Positions 6,476-12,521 of a DNA stretch of 12,521 nucleotides are shown here, one piece after another. The stretch covers positions 1-12,521 of the forward strand of contig CAKRCL010000050.1 in assembly GCA_934307335.1 (NCBI GenBank), in the 5' to 3' direction. The stretch is from an uncultured Dorea sp. GTDB lineage: Bacteria > Bacillota > Clostridia > Lachnospirales > Lachnospiraceae. A program made the position numbers and the translations under genes. The stretch's first letter is position 1, and each line of letters begins with the position of its first letter. Below the pieces are notes generated by a model, which had not been told where the DNA came from, did not search any database, and was given only the letters and a program-made list of their open reading frames with translations.

Positions 6476-7758
6476 TTATGATTGTAATCATTTGTGTCGT
6501 ATTTAGCATTGCGCTTTATATTTGGACCGTTGCATCCATTAGTTACGGAACCATGTACCCCATGCTCGGATATACACTGGGCCTTATGCTTGTAATGTTA
6601 TTTGTCATAGACGGATACATCATTTGCAGTAACAAAAGAGTCCGCCAGGGTGTAGTGATGTTAGGTGTATTCCTGAATCTTCGTTTATCCATCTCCTATT
6701 GTACATGGACCATGCCGAATACAAAGGGACAGGATAAAATTTCGCACTGGGATATGTTGAAGTCAACCGGTCTTCAGGAGGTTGTGATGGTAATCGGAGT
6801 CTTTGTACTTGTGAGTCTGCTTATCTGTCATACAAAGATTTATCGCATCCGTACATTGAACGTACTTTTGGCGGTGGTACTCCCGCTGGTAATGATTGGA
6901 GCCCGACAGACAGGAAGAAAAGTAGGAGGATCCTATCTCACCATCTTTGGTGTAATGGTATTCGGACTTGTTCTCGCCGGATTTCCGTTTGTGACGGCAA
7001 ACTTACTCACAATGGAGGAGAACAGATATGTAGGATCTGATGTGAAGAAGATGCCGTGGAATCTGGCATTGTTACTTTTGTATGAAGGAGTAATGTTTCT
7101 TGGCTGCGCAATTGTGAATGAATACGGTTTACTCCTGGTGATTGGAATTACCGGATCGCTTTTGTTCTGGCTTCGCTGTAAGAGCCTGTGGACAAAGTTG
7201 TGCTATTCCGTCACCTGTATGGCTTCAGCATTGTTCATTGCATTAGAGGTAGGGCATATCAGCCAGAGATTTAAAGTCATGGTTGACCCGGTACATACGT
7301 CGAATAAAAAAGTAGCAGAGACCGTATTATATCTGTTTCGGAATCTTCGAAGAATTGGATTTTGGGGCAATTCCATCGGAAATCTTCCACGGGTGATTTA
7401 CCGCCAGTTAGACACGGATCATGTAACTGTATTACTGATGAATGACTATTCTGTAGTTCTGGCGGTACTTGTGATTATTCTTATGATGCTCTTTGGTAGA
7501 TGGATGTTCAAACTTGAACCAGGTCTGTGCAGCTATGACAGATATTTAAATTTAACGGCAACAATCGTATTCATGACGGTTCTGGTCATGCATGTGGCAT
7601 CCAACCTTGGGTCCTTTATTACTGCAGGCGTCGGAATGCCATTTATTTCCCGGGGAAGTGTAAATATAATGTATGCGGTGCTTGCCGGGATTCATACAGG
7701 ATTATTAGGAAAGGGAAAATACTTATGTTACGAAAAAGAAGAAGAAATGGAAGTGTAG
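6469..7758 (+). CDS. Divergent SEDS-family (RodA/FtsW-like) peptidoglycan glycosyltransferase
   Basis: A 429-residue polytopic membrane protein with ten to twelve hydrophobic segments. SEDS enzymes polymerise lipid II into glycan strands with a partner class B PBP. The extracellular-loop motif with the catalytic Asp, 'HTDFIF' in RodA/FtsW, appears as DTDHVTVL with Asp317. It is preceded by FWGNSIGNLPRVIY, equivalent to the 'G.GLGNS' loop. The C-terminal signature 'LPFISYGGS' appears as MPFISRGS (390-397). Both key regions are thus present but altered, so this is a specialised paralogue rather than the housekeeping RodA. Start is 6469 or 6478; the purine-rich GAGAG at 6464-6468 fits the second better. 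The PBP gene begins inside its last 34 bases, so the two are translationally coupled. Confidence 0.85.
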   Translation: MVIMIVIICVVFSIALYIWTVASISYGTMYPMLGYTLGLMLVMLFVIDGYIICSNKRVRQGVVMLGVFLNLRLSISYCTWTMPNTKGQDKISHWDMLKSTGLQEVVMVIGVFVLVSLLICHTKIYRIRTLNVLLAVVLPLVMIGARQTGRKVGGSYLTIFGVMVFGLVLAGFPFVTANLLTMEENRYVGSDVKKMPWNLALLLLYEGVMFLGCAIVNEYGLLLVIGITGSLLFWLRCKSLWTKLCYSVTCMASALFIALEVGHISQRFKVMVDPVHTSNKKVAETVLYLFRNLRRIGFWGNSIGNLPRVIYRQLDTDHVTVLLMNDYSVVLAVLVIILMMLFGRWMFKLEPGLCSYDRYLNLTATIVFMTVLVMHVASNLGSFITAGVGMPFISRGSVNIMYAVLAGIHTGLLGKGKYLCYEKEEEMEV

Positions 7759-9200
7759 TAATTTACCGTGTATTTCTGGCAACAATGATTGCAGCAGTTG
7801 TTCTCTTTCTGATGCGTGTTGCTTCAAGAAAGCTGGAAACAGACTTTTCCGTCGGCCAGATGATACATCTGAGCCAGAGTTACAAAATGGGAAACATCTA
7901 TGACGGAAATGGTGAGTTGATTGCAAAAGGCAGTAGAAAAAGCAGCATGGAATATGAAAGTGAGAAAACAGCCACAGCATTTCAGGACATTGTCGGAGCA
8001 GATATCAGTCAGACGCTTGGCATCCGTAATAACATCTGTAGCAATGCGTTATGGATTTACGGGACAGAGACGAACGCACTGGATATGAAAAATCTGATTG
8101 TCCCCTCAAAGTCTGTGAAAAAAGGCGGCGATGTTCAGTTGACTCTTCGTAAAGATTTACAAGAGCATTTGGCAGAAATGGTTGCCGAAAGCGGTTATGA
8201 GAAAGCATATGTGATAGTGAGCAATTATAAGACAGGTGAGATTTTGGCTATGTACTCTAACGGAGGCAACTGTCTCGATGAAATGCTGCACCCTGGCTCG
8301 ACGATGAAACCATTTTATCTTGCAGCAGCGCTCAGTGTGGATCCACAGCTTGTGGATTACACTTATGACTGTGAAGCGGACAGTCACGATTTTGGCAGTG
8401 GTGTTCAGGCGGTTCACATCAACTGTGCCGGAAAAGCGAACCATGGTACAACAGATTACACAAAAGCTATGGCGAAGTCCTGTAATGCCTGGTTCAGCAG
8501 CTCGCTCGACCGCCTGGATCAGGACAAGCTCCTGGAAGCAATGAAAGTGTGGGGCTTTGACTCCTCTTATTCTTTTGAACAGTTCCGCTATATGGACCAT
8601 ACATTTGATGGCAAAAGCAGCAGTAATTCCGTTGTGGCAAAAGGAGTGACGGCGGGAATGAAAAAGCTGGGGACTGATTATCGAGAAAAAAGACTTCGTT
8701 ACGAAATCATCGGTCAGGGGAACGCGCATATCACTGTGGAAGCCATGAACTTCCTCACGGGCGCCTTATTAAATGAAGGTGTACTGAAAGAGCCAGTCTG
8801 GATCAAAGCAAAACGGACATCCGCAACAGACGGAGAATGGAAAAAGTTAGAAAGAATGAATGAATACGTAATGTGCAAGAAAGACGTGGCAGATACAGTA
8901 GTACAGACACTTGAGGCAGTCATGGAGTCCGGCACGGGAAGATCCTTTGCAATGCCGGAAGCAGGACTCGCCGGAAAGACAGGCACTGCCCAGAAGGCAG
9001 ACAGAAATGGAAATCTCAATGGAAAACAGACCGTATGGTTTACCGGAGGTCTGACTGGAGAGGCTGGTGAGATGAACCCGATTGCGATTACGGTGGCATT
9101 TGATAACGTAGACAGCTCTGTGACAAGTTCAGCAGCAGGTACATTTGCAAGAGATGTTTTGACATATATGTTGACAGAAGGAGGAAGCGAAGATGAATAA
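7725..9200 (+). CDS. Class B penicillin-binding protein (transpeptidase), PbpA-like
   Basis: A 491-residue bitopic protein that cross-links peptidoglycan outside the membrane. A basic N-terminus (RKRRR) precedes one membrane helix at about 13-31. The conserved entry GNIYDGNGELIA follows at about 57-68. All three acyl-serine motifs are intact: STMK with nucleophile Ser192 and Lys195, Ser252-Cys-Asn254, and Lys418-Thr-Gly420 in AGKTGTAQ. The N-terminal pedestal is short and there are no PASTA repeats, as in mycobacterial PbpA, which is of similar length. The start is supported by AGGAAAGGG at 7707-7715, inside the SEDS gene. It is the obvious partner of that SEDS protein and overlaps the GTPase gene by eight bases. 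FtsI- or SpoVD-like roles are less likely given the gene order. Confidence 0.94.
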   Translation: MLRKRRRNGSVVIYRVFLATMIAAVVLFLMRVASRKLETDFSVGQMIHLSQSYKMGNIYDGNGELIAKGSRKSSMEYESEKTATAFQDIVGADISQTLGIRNNICSNALWIYGTETNALDMKNLIVPSKSVKKGGDVQLTLRKDLQEHLAEMVAESGYEKAYVIVSNYKTGEILAMYSNGGNCLDEMLHPGSTMKPFYLAAALSVDPQLVDYTYDCEADSHDFGSGVQAVHINCAGKANHGTTDYTKAMAKSCNAWFSSSLDRLDQDKLLEAMKVWGFDSSYSFEQFRYMDHTFDGKSSSNSVVAKGVTAGMKKLGTDYREKRLRYEIIGQGNAHITVEAMNFLTGALLNEGVLKEPVWIKAKRTSATDGEWKKLERMNEYVMCKKDVADTVVQTLEAVMESGTGRSFAMPEAGLAGKTGTAQKADRNGNLNGKQTVWFTGGLTGEAGEMNPIAITVAFDNVDSSVTSSAAGTFARDVLTYMLTEGGSEDE

Positions 9201-10707
9201 GAATAAAAAAAGAGGATTCAAAAAGAAATTTGAAGAGTTCCTTGATAAGAGTATGGAAGGCAGAAATGAAAGAAAATGGGATGACTGGGATGATGAAGGC
9301 AGTGACCAGCTGAATTACATCCCCTGGAAAGATTCGGATGGCAATGAACTGAAACCGGAAGAGATACTCTTCTGTGACAAGGAGACTATGCCGCATGAAG
9401 AAATTGAAGTCTATGACGGCAGCGAAAATGAGTTTTACAACATTCAGAGTCCCGGTGTGAAATTCATTTTTGATACAAAGGTGGGAAACTTCCCAATCGC
9501 TCTTAGAACACGGGAAGGCAAGCTTTTATACAACAAGTTTTCAGACAGAACCGGTGAGATTCTGCCTTATCATTGTGGCGCTGTTCCCAAATTGAGTATT
9601 GGAATGAAAGGTGTGCCAATGAGTGGGAAGAGCGTTTTTTATTATCAGCTTATCGATGAGACGCTCCACAGTGAAATCGCCCGTGACACAGATGTTGGTT
9701 TTTCCTGTGATCTTCCGCTGAAAAGTAGTCAGTACGAGAAAGACGAAAAATGCTGCGAGGACTTCAAAAAAGGAGTCCTCCCGGGACGTAACAGACGCGG
9801 TCAGGGGCTTAATCCATATTCTTTCTTAGTCACAAGAGGAAACGGATGGATGCAGAGAAATATGATGTTACAGTTAGAAGATGTCGACGGACAGGAGTGC
9901 GTAGAGGATGTATCCTGGGAAAATAAAAAATATTGTTACGATTACTTTTTCTTGATGGTAGGAGCGGATGACATTCTTTCGGCAGAGCAGGGGAATCCGC
10001 TTCAGTGTAAGAAGATGATTGATGAGCTTGTACCGAGAATGAGTGTCTTTCGTGAGCAGGAAGATTTTGAGATTCTTGTCATTTTGACAAAGGCAGATCT
10101 TCTGGATAAAGAAAATCCTTATCTGAAAAATGCGTTTGCAAATTCCATTGAGACTGAGCATGGAGTAGTAAGACAAGGGATTCACAGAAAAGCATTTCAC
10201 TGGGATGTATTCAATCAGAGAAGTGCGAGTCTGAAAAAGTATATCAAACAGGTAGCGCCACTTTTTTACCAGAGTCTGATTCATATGGTCCCGGAAAGAT
10301 GTCTGAAATTTGCCATGATTGCCAGTGTCGGATGTGAGTGCAAAGAGACATACGATATGGAAAACTATGCGCCGTTCTGCATCGATGAACCTCTACTCTA
10401 TGTTCTTGCAAAGAATGATATGTATCCTTCTGTCAGAAAAAGCAGTGTGGCTGGTACTTCTGGAAAAAAGCAGACAGAAGGTAAAAAATCAAAGAAACAG
10501 CGCAATTTTCTGGAATGGATACTTGATATATCAGGGTTATCTGGCGGCGATTCAGATGACGACGTGTGGGAGGAAGAGTATCAGTCTCACCAGTCTCAGG
10601 ACACAACAGAAAAGAAGAAACAGAAGGAACAGGACGAAGCAGGTAAGAAGAAGTCAAGATTTAAAGTGTACAAAGGAGAGAATGAAACATGGCAGGAAGA
10701 TTTGTAA
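9193..10707 (+). CDS. P-loop GTPase-like protein with charged C-terminal tail (TRAFAC/double-GTPase-like)
   Basis: A 504-residue soluble protein without membrane segments. It has a Walker A loop GVPMSGKS (140-147), a DVDGQE motif (230-235) corresponding to G3 'DxxGQ', and TKAD (299-302) corresponding to the guanine-specifying NKxD. The order and spacing fit a TRAFAC-class GTPase, similar to the 'double-GTPase' proteins predicted in bacterial conflict systems. The N-terminal 130 residues are acidic and of unknown fold, with a KLLYNKFSDRTGEILPYHCG stretch before the P-loop. The last 85 residues or so are Lys/Glu/Asp-rich and probably disordered. Start at 9193 follows GGAGGAAG. Its place between the PBP and a GAP1-like adaptor gene suggests a nucleotide-controlled switch for the wall-synthase pair or a scaffold. 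GTP rather than ATP use is inferred from TKAD. Confidence 0.75.
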   Translation: MNKNKKRGFKKKFEEFLDKSMEGRNERKWDDWDDEGSDQLNYIPWKDSDGNELKPEEILFCDKETMPHEEIEVYDGSENEFYNIQSPGVKFIFDTKVGNFPIALRTREGKLLYNKFSDRTGEILPYHCGAVPKLSIGMKGVPMSGKSVFYYQLIDETLHSEIARDTDVGFSCDLPLKSSQYEKDEKCCEDFKKGVLPGRNRRGQGLNPYSFLVTRGNGWMQRNMMLQLEDVDGQECVEDVSWENKKYCYDYFFLMVGADDILSAEQGNPLQCKKMIDELVPRMSVFREQEDFEILVILTKADLLDKENPYLKNAFANSIETEHGVVRQGIHRKAFHWDVFNQRSASLKKYIKQVAPLFYQSLIHMVPERCLKFAMIASVGCECKETYDMENYAPFCIDEPLLYVLAKNDMYPSVRKSSVAGTSGKKQTEGKKSKKQRNFLEWILDISGLSGGDSDDDVWEEEYQSHQSQDTTEKKKQKEQDEAGKKKSRFKVYKGENETWQEDL

Positions 10708-11900
10708 TAGACTGTGACCCCACCCGCGGGGGTCAGGTCATAGTGGCATCGACCGGACTTGACCAGACGGTGAAAACGGAAATAAAAGAACGATACAGCG
10801 AACTGATTGCGAAGTCAGAGAAGGGCACATGTTACTGCGTGTGTCCTCTCAGAGATGGAAGATATGCAGTTACTTATGCGTACAGAGTCGGCGCATCCAA
10901 ACATGAATTCAGACCTCACGAGATTATTCGCGGAATGTTAGTTAGCCAAGAGGAATTGGAAGACATTTGTCAGCATCTTGCTTCGAATCAGTTGGAAAAA
11001 CTGTTCTTCCCCGTAGAACCAAATCCGGATTTCCCGGATGACTGGGTAGTGCCGGAGCACTGGAACCAGGCATTACACGACAACGAAGTACTTTCTCATT
11101 ATCTGAATCATATGGAGTACGACAAAATGATTGGAATCATAAGAGCTTTGAAAGAAATAGAGAAGAGTGGATATAAAGTACAGCTTCTTGTACCAGAAGG
11201 CATGCGAGCTCTTACCATGGCAGTACTGAATCGTATTGCATTACAGAGTCGCGTAAGACTTTTTCTTTTAGCAGAAGGCGAATGTACCTTGCAGGATCCG
11301 GATATCGTACTGGTTGAAAAACTGGAATACATGGATGCCAGAAAATATAACAGAATGACACTGGAAGGTCTTGTAAGCTGGGGAAACAGCCTTGGGAAAA
11401 ATACTGGTCTTAAAAAATGTGAAAAAGAAGAAAAACGAGAGCAGAAGATAAAGGCTCTGGTAGATTTGTGCCGTGCCTATGTGCTGGATGCCGGAGTGTC
11501 ATCCTACGAGCTGCAGGGCAGAATCCAGGAGCTTCATGAGACTTATGGAAGTGGAGTGTATGAAAGCTTCTTGAGAAAACTACGTAACGCATTGTATCAG
11601 TTTCAAACAGAGACAATGTGTCAGGAAAGCTTTATGGAGCTTCTGTATATGTGCTTTTACAGCCCATGTCCTGACGAAAAAAAGGTGACGGGAATGGAGA
11701 TAAAGCTGGTTTATGATTATCCGGGAATGCTTCGCTTTATCAGAAAAAAAGCTTCGAACAGGCGTCAGCTGAAAAAGATGACAGCAGCGATGTTGAAATT
11801 CCAGTTTGCTGCATGTCTGACAGAGATGGATGAGAAATTTCTTTATAACGAAACGATGAAAATGTTAAAAAAAATAACAAAAGGAGGATTTTATTTATGA
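10689..11900 (+). CDS. GTPase-associated (GAP1-like) adaptor protein, tentative
   Basis: A 403-residue soluble protein without obvious catalytic motif. The N-terminal 110 residues are strand-rich: RGGQVIVASTGLDQTVKTEI, then YAVTYAYRVGASKHEFRPHE. This resembles the beta-rich N-terminal domain of GAP1-type adaptors that accompany TRAFAC GTPases in predicted conflict systems. The middle has the segment WVVPEHWNQ and an alpha/beta part (KVQLLVPEGMRALTMAVLNR, then RVRLFLLAEGE); the C-terminal 170 residues are helical. The start ATG follows AAAGGAG at 10673-10679 and lies 19 bases inside the GTPase gene, so the two products are coupled, which fits a complex. It ends in an ATGA overlap with the next gene. 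The family assignment rests on pattern and context only; I could not confirm it. Confidence 0.5.
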   Translation: MAGRFVIDCDPTRGGQVIVASTGLDQTVKTEIKERYSELIAKSEKGTCYCVCPLRDGRYAVTYAYRVGASKHEFRPHEIIRGMLVSQEELEDICQHLASNQLEKLFFPVEPNPDFPDDWVVPEHWNQALHDNEVLSHYLNHMEYDKMIGIIRALKEIEKSGYKVQLLVPEGMRALTMAVLNRIALQSRVRLFLLAEGECTLQDPDIVLVEKLEYMDARKYNRMTLEGLVSWGNSLGKNTGLKKCEKEEKREQKIKALVDLCRAYVLDAGVSSYELQGRIQELHETYGSGVYESFLRKLRNALYQFQTETMCQESFMELLYMCFYSPCPDEKKVTGMEIKLVYDYPGMLRFIRKKASNRRQLKKMTAAMLKFQFAACLTEMDEKFLYNETMKMLKKITKGGFYL

Positions 11901-12025
11901 GAAAAACGTTAGTTGTAGACGCAGGAAGTACCAATTACACAAAAAAAGTGACCTCAGCTATGAGCGAAGAAGAGATTGAGAAGAAACAGATTGTGGACGA
12001 TATCTTAGATGAAAAAGCAAGTTAA
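11897..12025 (+). CDS. Small 42-residue hypothetical protein
   Basis: The ATG at 11897 shares ATGA with the stop of the preceding gene, and a perfect AAGGAGG lies at 11881-11887, so translation is well supported. The protein opens with RKTLVVDAGSTNYTKKV and continues as an acidic amphipathic helix (SEEEIEKKQIVDDILDE). The opening recalls the phosphate-1 loop of actin/Hsp70-like ATPases ('vDaGst.tk'), but 42 residues are far too few for such a fold. It may be a small regulatory or substrate peptide of the operon, or a truncated gene. No family is recognised. Confidence 0.6.
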   Translation: MRKTLVVDAGSTNYTKKVTSAMSEEEIEKKQIVDDILDEKAS

Positions 12026-12040
12026 GATCATATAAAGCAA

Positions 12041-12084
12041 TGAGATCCTGCCTTCCAGATAGAAAATAGAGGGCAGGAAGCTCA
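12041..12084 (+). other. Inverted repeat/hairpin between two mini-genes
   Basis: TCCTGCC (12046-12052) pairs with GGCAGGA (12072-12078) around a 19-base loop. After a small internal loop, TGAG (12041-12044) pairs with CTCA (12081-12084). There is no T-tract, so it is not a classical terminator. It may act as an RNA processing or stability element between operon cistrons. Confidence 0.4.
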
Positions 12085-12107
12085 AAAGAAAGGAAAAGGC
12101 TTATAAG

Positions 12108-12244
12108 ATGGATCATTTATTTTCGAAAGATGTAGATCAGGCAATGAAAGCGCTTCGAGAGCTGGAGCCAGAAATGTGGGAGCAGAAGAAGATTATTTCA
12201 ATTCAATAAATTTACTGAAACAGGGACATAAGACAAGGTCATAA
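12108..12244 (+). pseudogene. Frameshifted mini-gene of about 44 residues
   Basis: The ATG at 12108 follows an AAAGGAAAAGG site. The frame gives MDHLFSKDVDQAMKALRELE, then PEMW and a stop at 12207-12209 after 33 codons. From about 12175 another frame gives GAEEDYFNSINLLKQGHKTR and a stop at 12242-12244. Together they read as one small helical acidic protein in which a shift near the Met-Trp codons joins two plausible halves. A sequencing error, a real inactivating mutation, or two independent short peptides are possible. The family is unknown; its place suggests one of several small proteins accompanying the operon. Confidence 0.45.
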
Positions 12245-12351
12245 TAAATTTATAGATTTTTTCCGGGAAATGGAACATTTTAATGAATAAAGATACAGTA
12301 TTCTATATTCAACAAGGAAATACAAATTCAAAATTGAAAGGAGAATGTATC

Positions 12352-12521
12352 ATGAGTTGGTTTACAGATGAAAGCGGTTCCGTTGTTGGAGAAGGAAGTA
12401 TTGGAGGTTATTACGGAGATTCTTATGGGAGCTATGAAGGAAAAATCTACGATGATGGAACGATTGTAGATAAGACAGGAAGCATTGTGGGAAATATTGG
12501 AGAAGACGGACAGGTATATGA
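12352..12521 (+). CDS. Glycine-rich repeat protein, N-terminal part, cut by window end
   Basis: The ATG follows GAAAGGAGAATG, a strong ribosome binding site. At least 56 residues are present and the frame is open at the right edge. The sequence opens MSWFTDESGSVVGEGSIGGY and has a loose repeat of hydrophobic pairs flanked by glycine and acidic turns: SGSVVGEG, GKIYDDG, TGSIVGNIGEDG. Such spacing suggests stacked short beta strands (hairpin ladder or beta-solenoid) rather than a globular enzyme. No signal peptide is visible. It may be a structural or surface-exposed member of the preceding operon, though 107 bases without coding sequence precede it. Confidence 0.7.
   Translation, partial: MSWFTDESGSVVGEGSIGGYYGDSYGSYEGKIYDDGTIVDKTGSIVGNIGEDGQVY

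Noticed and set aside
8157..8729. 190-residue open frame on the minus strand
   Set aside because: It lies wholly opposite the PBP transpeptidase domain, has Cys/His-rich nonsense composition and no ribosome binding site.
10319..10717. 132-residue alternative + frame across the end of the GTPase gene
   Set aside because: It is a frame shadow of the charged tail; it lacks a ribosome binding site, while the GTPase frame leads into a coupled start at 10689.
1..12521. CRISPR array, tRNA, rRNA, transposase or insertion-sequence ends
   Set aside because: I found no spaced repeat array, cloverleaf, ribosomal sequence or transposase motif; the only notable direct repeat is the two-copy one before mscL.

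Overview
The window looks like a chromosomal stretch from an anaerobic, AT-rich Firmicute, most likely a gut Clostridium relative of the Lachnospiraceae type. The pointers are GGAGG-type ribosome binding sites before nearly every gene, an MscL with a C-terminal zinc ribbon, and a clostridial-style reductase-terminated NRPS. All convincing genes are on the + strand. The genus is inferred; there is no rRNA or other marker.

Region 1 (1-4532) starts with the wreck of a RhuM-family gene, with an internal deletion and frame change. Its last codons double as the ribosome binding site of a 1439-residue NRPS. This NRPS is one complete module, condensation - adenylation - carrier - thioester reductase, and its by-eye specificity code resembles that for glycine. 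No phosphopantetheinyl transferase, transporter or second module is in the window. The expected product type is an N-acylated (or otherwise N-capped) glycine aldehyde or alcohol.

Region 2 (4533-6001) holds unrelated small units: an exact 19-bp direct repeat with 21-bp period and a 10-bp palindrome ahead of mscL, mscL itself, a small decayed reading frame, and an orphan 117-residue gene with its own promoter and a strong terminator at 5851-5879.

Region 3 (6002 to the right edge) is a tightly packed operon in a less AT-rich style. It has a membrane-anchored degenerate FHA protein, a SEDS (RodA/FtsW-like) glycosyltransferase, a class B penicillin-binding protein, a P-loop GTPase with a charged tail, and a 403-residue protein resembling GTPase-associated (GAP1-type) adaptors. 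Then come a 42-residue protein with an ATGA start/stop overlap, a frameshifted mini-gene, and the start of a glycine-rich repeat protein cut by the window end. The first three genes follow the FHA - RodA - PbpA order of actinobacterial Ser/Thr-kinase loci. The next two resemble GTPase/adaptor pairs of predicted bacterial conflict or stress systems. A dedicated wall-synthase pair wired to a GTPase switch is the most unusual system here; its remaining parts probably lie to the right of the window.
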